From positions 248,001 through 312,000 of the forward strand of contig NZ_CANLZZ010000002.1 of NCBI RefSeq assembly GCF_947495725.1: a stretch of DNA of 64,000 nucleotides. Reading direction: 5' to 3'. This document shows positions 1 through 8,165 of this stretch, in pieces. The translations under genes and the position numbers were made by a program. This DNA comes from an uncultured Lutibacter sp. (lineage in GTDB: Bacteria; Bacteroidota; Bacteroidia; Flavobacteriales; Flavobacteriaceae). The notes below the pieces were generated by a model. The model was not told the DNA's origin, did not search any database, and saw only the letters and a program-made list of their open reading frames with translations. Each line of letters begins with the position of its first letter. Within the stretch, counting starts at the first letter, position 1.

Positions 1-730
1 CGTTTTCAAAAACAAGTTCAACATCGTTTTTGTAAGCTGCTTTTAAACTTGAGTTTAAAACTGCTGTTGCTCCATTTTTATATCCAAAAAGCATTGATAT
101 GCTTTCTTCGGATTTTGTAGGACTAAAATGAGGCATGGCTTCAATAGTGTCAGGAATTCCTAATAACATTAGTGCTGTAAAAACAGGGTAAATTCCAATA
201 TCTAATAATGATCCTCCACCTAAATCTAAGTTGTATAATCTGCTATTTTTGTTAAAAGGAGCGTTAAACATAAAGTCTGATTTTACAAACTTTAATTCCC
301 CCAAGTTTTTAGTATTTATAAGCTCAAGAACCTTGTTGAATTTAGGTCTGAAAATAACCCAAAAAGCTTCCATTAAAAACGTGTTGTTTTCTTTGGAAGC
401 TTGTATCATTTGTTCTACTTCTTTAGTGTTTATAGCAAATGCTTTTTCACATAGAACAGCTTTTTTGTGTTGTAAACAAAGTAGTGTATGTTCTTTATGA
501 AAACTATGCGGTGTTGCTATATAAACAACATCAACATTAGTATCATTTACCATTTCTTGATACGAACCATATGCTTTTTCGAAATTAAATTCTGAAGCAA
601 AACTAGTTGCAGTATCAATATTTCTAGATGCTGTGGCATATAAATTTGCGTTACCTAAACCTTGTAGTTCTGTAACGAACTTTTTCGCAATATTTCCACA
701 GCCTAAAATGGCCCAATTGTATGTTTTCAT
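1..730 (-). CDS. Gfo/Idh/MocA-family NAD(P)-dependent oxidoreductase (C-terminus beyond window)
   Basis: The minus strand is open from an ATG at 730 to the window edge (about 243 codons), so the C-terminus is missing. The protein begins MKTYNWAILGCGNIAKKFV, a Rossmann fold with GCGNIA as the dinucleotide-binding glycine turn. It continues with VDVVYIATPHSFH and AVLCEKAFAINTKEVEQMI, which carries the EK(A/P) motif of Gfo/Idh/MocA dehydrogenases, followed by LGGGSLLDIGIYP in the C-terminal domain. Family members oxidise or reduce sugars, inositols or dihydrodiols with NAD(P); the substrate cannot be told here. It lies on the same strand as the carbonic anhydrase upstream, with about 70 bases between. 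The family is secure, the specificity unknown. Confidence 0.85.
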   Translation of the reverse strand, partial: MKTYNWAILGCGNIAKKFVTELQGLGNANLYATASRNIDTATSFASEFNFEKAYGSYQEMVNDTNVDVVYIATPHSFHKEHTLLCLQHKKAVLCEKAFAINTKEVEQMIQASKENNTFLMEAFWVIFRPKFNKVLELINTKNLGELKFVKSDFMFNAPFNKNSRLYNLDLGGGSLLDIGIYPVFTALMLLGIPDTIEAMPHFSPTKSEESISMLFGYKNGATAVLNSSLKAAYKNDVELVFEN

Positions 731-803
731 AAGTGTAGTTTTCAACTTCAAATTTATACTATTGGGTTTAAATAAAGTGTTATACTTATGAAAAATCTAG
801 TTC

Positions 804-1415
804 TTAATGAAATTCAACCAAACCTGTGTTTACATCATAAGATGCACCTACAATTTCAATTTCTCCATTTTTCTCCATTTCGGCTAAAATTGGACTTTCT
901 TTTCTAATTCTGTCAATAGAAACATTTACATTTTCAAAACTTACATCTTCTATTTGTTCATCTGTTAATTCAGTATCATCTTTACGAATAGAATTAACAG
1001 CAGGACTTATTTTTTCAAGTAGAGGAGTTATGTTTCCTAATTTAACATTTTTACAAGCAGCTGTAACGGCACCACATTTTGTGTGTCCCATAACAACTAA
1101 AATTTTTGAACCTGCAACTTTACAAGCATACTCCATTGAACCTAAAATATCTTCGTTTACAATATTTCCTGCTACTCTTACGCTAAAAATATCTCCAATT
1201 CCTTGATCAAAAACTAATTCAGCTGGTACTCTAGAGTCTATACAGCTTAATATTACAGCGAAAGGATATTGACCTTTGCTTGTTTCAAAAACTTGATCTT
1301 TTAAATTTCTTTGTGCCTTTAAGTTTTCAACAAATCTTTTGTTTCCTTGAACTAAAATGTCGTGTGCACATTTTGGTGTTAAATTATCCTGTATTTCTTT
1401 AGTTTGTGTTCTCAT
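804..1415 (-). CDS. Beta-class carbonic anhydrase, copy 1
   Basis: This is a 203-residue cytosolic beta-carbonic anhydrase interconverting CO2 and bicarbonate. The zinc ligands and catalytic dyad are intact: C58-x-D60-S-R61 (LSCIDSRV), H111 and C114 in GHTKCGAV, so the open or closed zinc site can form. Length fits the short bacterial type. It is the last gene of a leftward unit TetR-SulP-carbonic anhydrase, 59 bases after the SulP gene. This pairing suggests the enzyme works on the substrate or product of the transporter, i.e. bicarbonate handling. A paralogue with the same ligand positions lies at 7238-7870 beside a second SulP. I infer the function in carbon supply or pH balance; the enzyme class itself is seen directly. 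Confidence 0.93.
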   Translation of the reverse strand: MRTQTKEIQDNLTPKCAHDILVQGNKRFVENLKAQRNLKDQVFETSKGQYPFAVILSCIDSRVPAELVFDQGIGDIFSVRVAGNIVNEDILGSMEYACKVAGSKILVVMGHTKCGAVTAACKNVKLGNITPLLEKISPAVNSIRKDDTELTDEQIEDVSFENVNVSIDRIRKESPILAEMEKNGEIEIVGASYDVNTGLVEFH

Positions 1416-1474
1416 TTTATAATATTTTTTAATGTAATTTTATTTTTTAAATGACTGTACTGTTATTGAAATCT

Positions 1475-3355
1475 TTATTCTAATTTCAAACTTTTATTCT
1501 TAACATTATTCTTAACCCAAACTAAACAATCTTTAAAATTTTCAAAAATTTGTTCTTCTGGCACTAAATCAGGAATAATATCAATTCGTTCCATTAGGTA
1601 TCTCGGTTGTTCTAATAGTCCTACAAACAATATAGTTATATCATGTGATTGTAACTCTTGTAATGCATCTTCCATTGCGTATAAACCAGATTGATCCATA
1701 TACTGCATACGGCCCAAACGAATAATAGCTTTTGAGGCTGTTTTTGGAATTTGCTGAGCTAATTGCTGAAAGTCACTTGTAGATCCAAAAAATAACGGTC
1801 CTTTAATGTGTTTAATAAATACTTCTTCTTTATATTTTTCAGGGAATCCTATTTCATCTTTCCAGGCTTCTTCTTTTAAGGTTTTAACATCGGATCGTTG
1901 TGCAGTTAAATCTCCAATTTTTTTCATAAACATTAAAGAAGCAATAACCAATCCAATACCAACAGCATAAACTAGGTTCCAAAAAGTTGATAAACCTAAT
2001 ACAGTAAGCATTATTAGCACTTCCATACTGAATTTTATAGGTCCTACCTTAACATCTTTTGGTAAATAAGGAATTGCTTTTAATCCTTTATAATCCATAA
2101 CTCCAATACCAACTGTAATTAAGATTCCTGCTAAAACAGCTGCTGGAATTTTTGAAGCTAAAGGTGCTAATATTAATAGTACAATAAACAGTAAAACTCC
2201 TGCAATCATTCCAGATAATCTTGTTTTTCCTCCAGAATTAATATTTACTACTGTGCGTATTGTAGCTCCTGCACCTGGAATACCACCAAATAATGAAGCA
2301 ATACTATTTCCAATACCTTGACCAATTAATTCTTTATTAGGTTTGTGTTTAGTTTTTGTCATATTGTCAGCTACCACACTTGTTAATAACGAGTCAATAG
2401 CTCCTAAAAGTGCTAACGTTAATGCTGTGAAAATATAAGGTGTTAACCCTGTTAGGCTAAAGCCAGTAAATATTCCTAGTTGAAATTCGGGTAAACCTTG
2501 TGGTATTTCAGGAATTGGTCTATAATCTAAATTGGCTAACATAGCAATTGCAGACATTACTACAAGTGCAACCAATGTACTAGGTATTTTTGTTGTAATT
2601 CGTTTAAAGCCATAAATTATTATTATAGTTCCTAAAGCTAAAATTAGTTCTAACCAATTTATGTTTTGTATTGCTCTTGGAAATACTTTTAAAGCGCCCA
2701 AAACTCCTGAAGCTTCTTTACCAGCTAGTGTTTTGGATTCCTTTAAAATGTCGTTTTGAGTCACTTCTTGAGCACGGTTAATAGTTTCTTTAAAATCTTC
2801 AATTACTAAAATACCTTCACCTGCTTCGTCTTTTAAAATATTTTCAAGAATTAATTCTTCAGCTTGTGGCTTAAACTGGTTTACGAATTCAACGTCTTCT
2901 TTAGGATAGTAACCTATAGATGGTAAAATTTGAGTAACCAAAATAATAACTCCAATAGCAGTCATAAATCCGGAAACAACAGGGTAGGGAATGTACCTAA
3001 TATATTTTCCTAGACCAATAATTCCTAAACCTATTTGCATAAGACCTGCTAATAGAAACACCATTAGAATAATTGGTAATGCTTTTGTTAAATCACCATC
3101 ATTTGTAGCAAGTATTCCTGCAATTACAACCATACTTACGGCTGTCATTGGTGCTGTTGGACCAGAAATTTGCGTGTTAGTTCCTCCAAAAAGAGCTGCA
3201 AAAAAACTGATGAAAATAGCTCCATAAAGTCCTGCACTTGGACCTAGCCCAGAGCTAACCCCAAAAGCTAGTGCTAATGGTAATGCTACAATACCTGCAG
3301 TTATTCCTCCAAATAAATCACCTCGAAAGTGTTTAAAGTCAAATAAATTTTTCAT
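1475..3355 (-). CDS. SulP-family anion transporter with STAS domain (putative bicarbonate transporter), copy 1
   Basis: The protein has 626 residues: an N-terminal SulP membrane domain with a dozen or so hydrophobic segments (start LFGGITAGIVALPLALAFG; substrate-site loop ISGPTAPMT near 64-71) and a C-terminal STAS domain at about 515-605 (IIRLGRMQYMDQSGLYAMED). SulP proteins carry sulfate, bicarbonate or other anions, often with Na+ or H+. An acidic soluble insertion of roughly 80 residues (about 150-232) interrupts the membrane domain; the second copy has only about 30 residues there. It is followed by carbonic anhydrase and preceded by a TetR gene 20 bases away, so it is probably in one operon. 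The neighbour suggests bicarbonate (BicA-like) rather than sulfate, but the sequence alone does not settle the substrate. Confidence 0.9.
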   Translation of the reverse strand: MKNLFDFKHFRGDLFGGITAGIVALPLALAFGVSSGLGPSAGLYGAIFISFFAALFGGTNTQISGPTAPMTAVSMVVIAGILATNDGDLTKALPIILMVFLLAGLMQIGLGIIGLGKYIRYIPYPVVSGFMTAIGVIILVTQILPSIGYYPKEDVEFVNQFKPQAEELILENILKDEAGEGILVIEDFKETINRAQEVTQNDILKESKTLAGKEASGVLGALKVFPRAIQNINWLELILALGTIIIIYGFKRITTKIPSTLVALVVMSAIAMLANLDYRPIPEIPQGLPEFQLGIFTGFSLTGLTPYIFTALTLALLGAIDSLLTSVVADNMTKTKHKPNKELIGQGIGNSIASLFGGIPGAGATIRTVVNINSGGKTRLSGMIAGVLLFIVLLILAPLASKIPAAVLAGILITVGIGVMDYKGLKAIPYLPKDVKVGPIKFSMEVLIMLTVLGLSTFWNLVYAVGIGLVIASLMFMKKIGDLTAQRSDVKTLKEEAWKDEIGFPEKYKEEVFIKHIKGPLFFGSTSDFQQLAQQIPKTASKAIIRLGRMQYMDQSGLYAMEDALQELQSHDITILFVGLLEQPRYLMERIDIIPDLVPEEQIFENFKDCLVWVKNNVKNKSLKLE

Positions 3356-3375
3356 TTTTTGTTTTAAGTTAGTAA

Positions 3376-4044
3376 TTATTTAATAAAATTTAAAGCCATT
3401 TCAGTATAAAACTGTTCAATAGTATTTTTTTCTTCAGTAATATCTGTTAAAGAAGGTAAATGTTCAGCAAAATATTTTTGATGATGTGCTCCTTCAATTA
3501 CTGTTGAAGCTAGCATATGCGGATATTGAAAATCAGGTTTAAGTTCTAATAAAATATCACTTACGCGTTGTACTACCATTTTATAAGCTTTAAAAAAACC
3601 TTTCTTATTTTCAGCATCTACATCTTTTGTATGATAAGATTTTATAGATTCAGAAATAATAATATTACTTAATCTTGTTTCGTTTATATAAGGAATTAAT
3701 GTTGATTCCATTACAGGTTTTGTAAGTATGCTAATAGATTTTAATAAACGTTCTTTTGGAGACTCAACGTTGGTTGTTGCAAAAACAATTTGATATTCAA
3801 TCCATCTCCAGTACCAACTAGTTAAGTAAACTAGCAACATGTGTTTATTTTTAAAGTAGCGATAAATTGAGCTTTCAGGAGAATTAATTTCTTCACCTAA
3901 TTTTTTAAATGTAAAAGCTTCAAAACCAATTTTATCAATTAATTCAATACTTTTTGAAAGTATCTTTTTACCTAATTCAGATGAGTCGGGTTTTTTACAA
4001 TATAGCTCTTTATTTACGTCAAAATTTATGTTTAAATTATTCAT
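3376..4044 (-). CDS. TetR-family transcriptional regulator of the SulP/carbonic anhydrase cassettes
   Basis: This 222-residue protein has an N-terminal TetR helix-turn-helix at about 25-70 (LSKSIELIDKIGFEAFTFKKLG, then SSIYRYFKNKHMLLVYL, the usual YRYFKNK end of the recognition helix). The helical C-terminal ligand domain is unlike any I can name. The gene is first in the leftward unit with SulP and carbonic anhydrase (20-base gap). A 9-mer palindrome AGTATTACT lies 31 bases before its ATG and recurs twice before the divergent cassette, so I infer autoregulation and control of both units. The first 25 residues before the HTH are longer than usual for the family. The effector is unknown. Confidence 0.85.
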   Translation of the reverse strand: MNNLNINFDVNKELYCKKPDSSELGKKILSKSIELIDKIGFEAFTFKKLGEEINSPESSIYRYFKNKHMLLVYLTSWYWRWIEYQIVFATTNVESPKERLLKSISILTKPVMESTLIPYINETRLSNIIISESIKSYHTKDVDAENKKGFFKAYKMVVQRVSDILLELKPDFQYPHMLASTVIEGAHHQKYFAEHLPSLTDITEEKNTIEQFYTEMALNFIK

Positions 4045-4074
4045 AAATTACTAAGTATTTCTTGTAAATATAAG

Positions 4075-4083
4075 AGTATTACT
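4075..4083. promoter_or_regulatory. Putative TetR operator, left copy
   Basis: AGTATTACT, a palindrome of 4-base arms around one T, lies 31 bases upstream of the TetR start. It sits just upstream of a -7-like TATATTTA on the minus strand (4065-4072), where a bound repressor would block RNA polymerase. The same 9-mer occurs before the opposite operon. A related everted arrangement, TACTAAGTA, lies at 4049-4057. Confidence 0.55.
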
Positions 4084-4364
4084 AGTTAAAAAGAAATTAT
4101 TGCACTTATTAATTTAAATAATTGATATAAAAAGTAACATTAGTTAGTTGATAAAGTTGATTTAGTTTTTGAAAAGGTTGCTTTTTTTCTTCGAATCAAT
4201 TGCATTCATAGAACTTAATAGCTATTAAATAGTTTAACCAACCCTGTTTCCAATTTACTAAAAAAAGAAACTTCTGTTTAATTTATTCCGTTAATTTCTT
4301 AGAAATAAGTACCTCAAAAAAAGAAATTTACAATGACTATATAAAAGCTTAACACTTTTTTATG

Positions 4365-4403
4365 ATAGTAATACTATTATTTTTAAAAGTATTACTATAT
4401 TTG
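4365..4403 (+). promoter_or_regulatory. Putative double TetR operator overlapping a -7 promoter box
   Basis: Two operator-like palindromes lie here: ATAGTA-A-TACTAT (4365-4377) and AGTA-T-TACT (4388-4396). Their centres are 21 bases apart, about two helical turns. The second ends on the first base of TATATTTG (4396-4403), a full match to the Bacteroidetes -7 box TAnnTTTG, about 24 bases before the ATG at 4427. Binding there should repress the rightward cassette. Confidence 0.6.
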
Positions 4404-4426
4404 CCGTCGATAAAAACAAAAATGAA

Positions 4427-4723
4427 ATGAAAAAAAGAGGGATTTCTTTATTTTTCTCGGTACTTTTTCTGCTATTTATAGGCTTACCAACTATTCTTAC
4501 AATGGTTGATAATTCTATTGATATTTCATTAGTTATTACTACTCCTGATGATGAAGAAAGCGAAAAGAATTTGGAATTTCAGGTTATGTTTCCTCAAGTA
4601 AAATCAAATAATTCAGGTATTTCAGTATCGTATTTAAAAATTAATTTACTGTATTTCAGTAAAAAATATGGTAAACCGTATCTAGATATTATTTCTCCTC
4701 CTCCCGATTATCATATTTCATAA
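4427..4723 (+). CDS. Small single-span membrane or exported protein, unknown function
   Basis: The ORF encodes 98 residues. I do not recognise the family. Residues 1-5 are basic (MKKRG), followed by a hydrophobic segment at about 6-26 that could be a signal anchor or an uncleaved signal peptide. The remainder is acidic then mixed (TTPDDEESEKN) and ends in a proline-rich tail SPPPDYHIS. It is the first gene of the rightward cassette, 24 bases after a good -7 box and 84 bases before SulP copy 2. Position suggests a small accessory subunit of the transporter or a leader of the operon; both are guesses. The promoter and operon position make it likely to be a real gene. Confidence 0.6.
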   Translation: MKKRGISLFFSVLFLLFIGLPTILTMVDNSIDISLVITTPDDEESEKNLEFQVMFPQVKSNNSGISVSYLKINLLYFSKKYGKPYLDIISPPPDYHIS

Positions 4724-4807
4724 ATCGGTTCAATATATTAATTAGAAATAATCATTAAAATTTATCAAGTTTTAGTTTTGAGTAACTAAAATAAAACTAT
4801 TTATAGT

Positions 4808-6400
4808 ATGTTTAAAAGTATTAAAAGTGACTTGCCAGCGAGTATAGTCGTGTTTTTTGTTGCATTACCATTATGTTTAGGTATTGCATTAGCCAGTGGT
4901 GCTCCTCTTTTTTCAGGTTTAATTTCTGGAATTGTTGGAGGTGTAGTGGTAGGGTCTTTAAGTGGCTCTAAAATTGGAGTTAGTGGTCCGGCTGCAGGAT
5001 TGGCAGCCATTGTTTTAACAGCAATTGGAACTTTAGGAAGTTATGAAAACTTCTTGGTAGCTGTTGTTTTAGGTGGAATTATTCAATTAATTTTTGGATT
5101 TTTAAAAGCAGGAATTATTGGGTATTATTTTCCTTCTTCAGTAATTAAAGGAATGTTAACAGGAATTGGAATTATTATTATTCTTAAACAAATTCCACAT
5201 TTTTTTGGATATAATTCAGATCCAGAAGGTGACTTTGCGTTCATTCAAATTGATGGAGAAAATACATTTTCTGAAATCTTTATGGCTTTAAATAATATTA
5301 GCCTAGGTTCTACCACTATTGGTTTTATTGGTTTAGGTATTTTATTATTTTGGAGTAATGTTTTATCAAACAAAGGAAAAATATTTCAATTAATACAAGG
5401 TCCGTTAGTAGCTGTTGTTGCAGGTATTATTTACTTTCTAATAACAGGATCTAATTCAAAGTTTGGTATTAGTCCTTCTCATTTAGTTAGTGTTCCTGTT
5501 CCAGAAAGTTTAGATTCTTTTTTAGGACAATTTAGTTTTCCAAATTTCTCTCAAATTACAAATCCGGAAGTTTGGATTGTTGCATTTACAATAGCATTAG
5601 TAGCTAGTTTAGAAACTTTATTATGTGTAGAGGCTACAGATAAGTTAGATCCACATAAAAATGTTACTCCAACAAATAGAGAGTTATTAGCACAAGGAAC
5701 TGGTAATATAGTTTCTGGATTAATTGGAGGTTTACCAATAACACAAGTAATTGTAAGAAGTTCTGCTAACATTCAATCTGGAGGAAGAACTAAAATGTCG
5801 GCAATTATTCATGGTCTTTTACTACTTACTGCAGTAATTCTTATTCCTAGACTTATTAATAAAATTCCTCTTTCGGTATTAGCAGCCATCCTTTTTATTG
5901 TGGGGTATAAATTAGCTAAACCAGCATTATTTAAAAAAATGTACAAGTTAGGTTGGAAACAATCTGTACCGTTTTTTGTTACAGTAATTGGAATTGTATT
6001 TACGGATTTATTAGTAGGTATTGGATTAGGTTTATTAGTTGGGATAGTTGTTATTTTATTAAAAAGTTATCAAAACTCTCACTTTCTTCATATTGAAGAT
6101 AAGAGCAACGGAAAACATAAAATTAAAATGGAACTTGCTGAGGAGGTAACCTTCTTTAATAAAGGTGCTATTTTAAAAGAATTAGATAGTTTACCTATAG
6201 ATACTTACTTAGAATTTGATGTTACTAAAACCAGGTATTTGGACTATGATATTATTGAGATTTTAGAGGATTTTGCATTTAAAGCAAAAGAAAGAAATAT
6301 TGATATTAAGTTAATTTCAAAAAGAGGTATTGTTGAAAATCCATCTAGTTTTATTGAGTTTTTTCAATTGAGACCTAAGTCTAACATAAGTTTAAGTTAG
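4808..6400 (+). CDS. SulP-family anion transporter with STAS domain (putative bicarbonate transporter), copy 2
   Basis: The 530-residue SulP transporter starts close to its first membrane segment (MFKSIKSDLPASIVVFFVALP). It has the substrate-site loop GVSGPAAGLAAIV at 57-69, and a C-terminal STAS-like domain from about 435 (KIKMELAEEVTFFNKGAILKEL; FDVTKTRYLDYDIIEILEDF). It differs clearly from copy 1: it is about 100 residues shorter, lacks the large acidic insertion and has a diverged STAS domain. It is followed within 6 bases by a UspA gene and then a carbonic anhydrase, a layout typical of bicarbonate-linked SulP loci. Bicarbonate is the likeliest substrate, with sulfate as the alternative. 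Confidence 0.9.
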   Translation: MFKSIKSDLPASIVVFFVALPLCLGIALASGAPLFSGLISGIVGGVVVGSLSGSKIGVSGPAAGLAAIVLTAIGTLGSYENFLVAVVLGGIIQLIFGFLKAGIIGYYFPSSVIKGMLTGIGIIIILKQIPHFFGYNSDPEGDFAFIQIDGENTFSEIFMALNNISLGSTTIGFIGLGILLFWSNVLSNKGKIFQLIQGPLVAVVAGIIYFLITGSNSKFGISPSHLVSVPVPESLDSFLGQFSFPNFSQITNPEVWIVAFTIALVASLETLLCVEATDKLDPHKNVTPTNRELLAQGTGNIVSGLIGGLPITQVIVRSSANIQSGGRTKMSAIIHGLLLLTAVILIPRLINKIPLSVLAAILFIVGYKLAKPALFKKMYKLGWKQSVPFFVTVIGIVFTDLLVGIGLGLLVGIVVILLKSYQNSHFLHIEDKSNGKHKIKMELAEEVTFFNKGAILKELDSLPIDTYLEFDVTKTRYLDYDIIEILEDFAFKAKERNIDIKLISKRGIVENPSSFIEFFQLRPKSNISLS

Positions 6401-6406
6401 TAAGAC

Positions 6407-7213
6407 ATGAGAAATTTTAAATATAAAATACTCGTACTTTCGGACTTAAAGAAAACAGCAAATTCAACATTAAAAAGTAGTGTAAGTTTAGCTAAGATGA
6501 TTGGTGCGGAAATAACATTATTTCATGTTAAAGAATACATAGATATTGTAGATAGAGATAACCAATTAACTACAATGCGAACTTTAAATGAAGAGCATAA
6601 GAAAACCAAAAAGAAAATAAATGACATTGTTAATAGCTTTTCAAAAGAATACGATGTAAAAATCAATGGTAATTATGCATTTGGAAAAGTGAAAGAAGAA
6701 ATTCAAAAACAAATAGAAGCTTACAATCTAGATATTATTGTTTTAGGCCATCGAAAGGCGGCTCCTTTTAAATTAATTGGAGATAGCATTACACGCTTTG
6801 TACTAAAAAAGTTTAATGGAGTTATAATGATTTCTTCAAATGAAAACGCATTAGCACCCAATGAAAAAATGTCTTTAGGAGTATTAAATGGTTCTAATAA
6901 AATTATGAAAACTGAGCTTTCTAACGATTTAATGCCGCATACAAAAGCGCCATTAAAATCTTTTAGAATTCTTAATAGTCAAGATGTAACTAAAGACACA
7001 TCAAAATTAAACGAAGAAAAAATGGTAGAGTATGTATTTGAGCAAAACGCGAATGCTATGAAAACACTTTCTTCGTATTTACAAAAAAACAACATTAATT
7101 TATTATGTGTAGATAGAGATAAAAATAAAGGAAATAACACTGTAAATGCTGACACATCATTAAAAGAGGTAGTAAGCAAGTTAAACGTTTCGTTATTAGT
7201 TTCTGAAGCATAA
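6407..7213 (+). CDS. Tandem universal stress protein (UspA)-like
   Basis: The 268-residue protein begins with a canonical Usp half (about 1-140): YKILVLSDLKKTANSTLKSSVSLAKMIGAEITLFHVKE, then LDIIVLGHRK in the nucleotide-binding region. The second half (about 150-268) keeps weak Usp features (MKTLSSYLQKNNINLLCVDRD, SLKEVVSKLNVSLLVSE) but looks degenerate. The gene lies 6 bases after SulP copy 2 and 24 before carbonic anhydrase copy 2, so the three are co-transcribed. Usp domains near membrane transporters often sense ATP or second messengers and modulate transport; a regulatory role here is inference. Confidence 0.8.
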   Translation: MRNFKYKILVLSDLKKTANSTLKSSVSLAKMIGAEITLFHVKEYIDIVDRDNQLTTMRTLNEEHKKTKKKINDIVNSFSKEYDVKINGNYAFGKVKEEIQKQIEAYNLDIIVLGHRKAAPFKLIGDSITRFVLKKFNGVIMISSNENALAPNEKMSLGVLNGSNKIMKTELSNDLMPHTKAPLKSFRILNSQDVTKDTSKLNEEKMVEYVFEQNANAMKTLSSYLQKNNINLLCVDRDKNKGNNTVNADTSLKEVVSKLNVSLLVSEA

Positions 7214-7237
7214 TTTATTTAAAAAAACAAAACACAT

Positions 7238-7870
7238 ATGAAAGCACATACAAGAGAAACACAAGCAACTATGACTCCAGAGAAGTCATTACAATATTTA
7301 ATTGAAGGAAATAAAAGATTTCAAGATAATTTAAAAGCAAACCGTAACTTATTAGAACAGGTAAATGATACTAGTGAAGGACAATTTCCATTTGCAACAA
7401 TTTTAAGTTGTATAGATTCTAGGGTATCTGCAGAATTGGTTTTTGACCAAGGTTTAGGAGACATTTTTAGTGTGCGTATTGCAGGTAACTTTGTAAATGA
7501 TGATATTTTAGGAAGCATGGAGTTTGCATGTAAATTGGCAGGAACTAAGCTTATTGTGGTTTTAGGCCATACTGCATGTGGAGCTGTAAAAGGAGCGTGT
7601 GACGATGCTAAATTAGGAAAGCTTACCGGAATGTTGTCAAAAATTAAACCAGCCGTTAATGCAGTAACTTTACCTGAAGATTATAGTTTAAGAAACTCTG
7701 GAAATATAGAGTTTGTAAACAATGTAGCTGAACAAAACGTAATGTTAACTATCGATAAAATTTTAAAGGATAGCGAAGTTTTGGCTGAAATGCAAAGCAA
7801 AGGTGAAATCAAGATTGTTGGAGCAATGTATGATATTCATTCAGGAGCAGTAAAGTTCTATGAGCAATAA
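7238..7870 (+). CDS. Beta-class carbonic anhydrase, copy 2
   Basis: The 210-residue paralogue of the enzyme at 804-1415 has identical spacing of the zinc site: C58-x-D60-S-R61 (LSCIDSRV), H111 and C114 (GHTACGAV). The two copies are easily alignable through residues 1-120 and diverge after about residue 125. This is the last gene of the rightward cassette; a T-rich hairpin follows at 7905-7947. Its pairing with SulP copy 2 supports CO2/bicarbonate handling across the inner membrane, for anaplerotic carboxylation or pH control. No signal peptide is visible, so it acts in the cytosol. Confidence 0.93.
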   Translation: MKAHTRETQATMTPEKSLQYLIEGNKRFQDNLKANRNLLEQVNDTSEGQFPFATILSCIDSRVSAELVFDQGLGDIFSVRIAGNFVNDDILGSMEFACKLAGTKLIVVLGHTACGAVKGACDDAKLGKLTGMLSKIKPAVNAVTLPEDYSLRNSGNIEFVNNVAEQNVMLTIDKILKDSEVLAEMQSKGEIKIVGAMYDIHSGAVKFYEQ

Positions 7871-7904
7871 AATAAAAGAATAAATAAAGAAAATTAAAAA
7901 ATAA

Positions 7905-7947
7905 GCTTAACAGATTTAAACCCCTGTTAGGTTTATTTATTTTTTTG
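7905..7947 (+). terminator. Rho-independent terminator after carbonic anhydrase copy 2
   Basis: TAACAG (7908-7913) pairs with CTGTTA (7924-7929), extended by three flanking pairs including wobbles, and is followed by a T-rich run to about 7947. It lies 35 bases after the stop of the last gene of the rightward SulP cassette. Confidence 0.6.
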
Positions 7948-8074
7948 AATAAAAATACAGTTTAATAAGTATTTCAATTGCTACTAATAAACTTGTATTA
8001 TAAATAAGTAAAAGATAACTCAGCTAAGTATTAATTTTTAAAAGAAGGTAAAATTTAGACCTCATTCAACCAAC

Positions 8075-8093
8075 TTTTGTCTCAGACAAAAGG
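8075..8093. promoter_or_regulatory. Perfect 9-bp-arm palindrome upstream of dus gene
   Basis: CTTTTGTCT-C-AGACAAAAG is a 19-base palindrome with one central base, lying 72 bases before a -7-like box and about 100 before the dus start. There is no T-run after it, so it is more like a protein-binding site than a terminator. The gene-free stretch 7948-8074 around it shows nothing else. Confidence 0.4.
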
Positions 8094-8165
8094 AGTTTGT
8101 AAAAGTTAAAATAAGTATTAATGTTGAAGTTGAATTTTATGGTAAAGGATATTTAAAAAATTACG

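Larger units (their letters stand above)
4045..4426. promoter_or_regulatory. Shared divergent regulatory region between the two SulP cassettes
   Basis: These 382 bases carry no convincing gene. They hold three copies of the 9-mer AGTA-N-TACT (4075-4083, 4367-4375, 4388-4396) and a -7 box TATATTTG at 4396-4403 reading right. On the other strand, 4065-4072 reads TATATTTA, one base from the -7 consensus, for the TetR unit. The middle part (about 4090-4360) shows only AT-rich sequence. Confidence 0.7.

Noticed and set aside
231-500. Plus-strand open frame of 89 codons
   Set aside because: It lies wholly antisense to the Gfo/Idh/MocA gene, whose protein motifs are clear; no start signal or family resemblance.
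4801-5010. Minus-strand frame with proline-rich sequence
   Set aside because: It is antisense to SulP copy 2 and reflects the glycine-rich codons of that gene.
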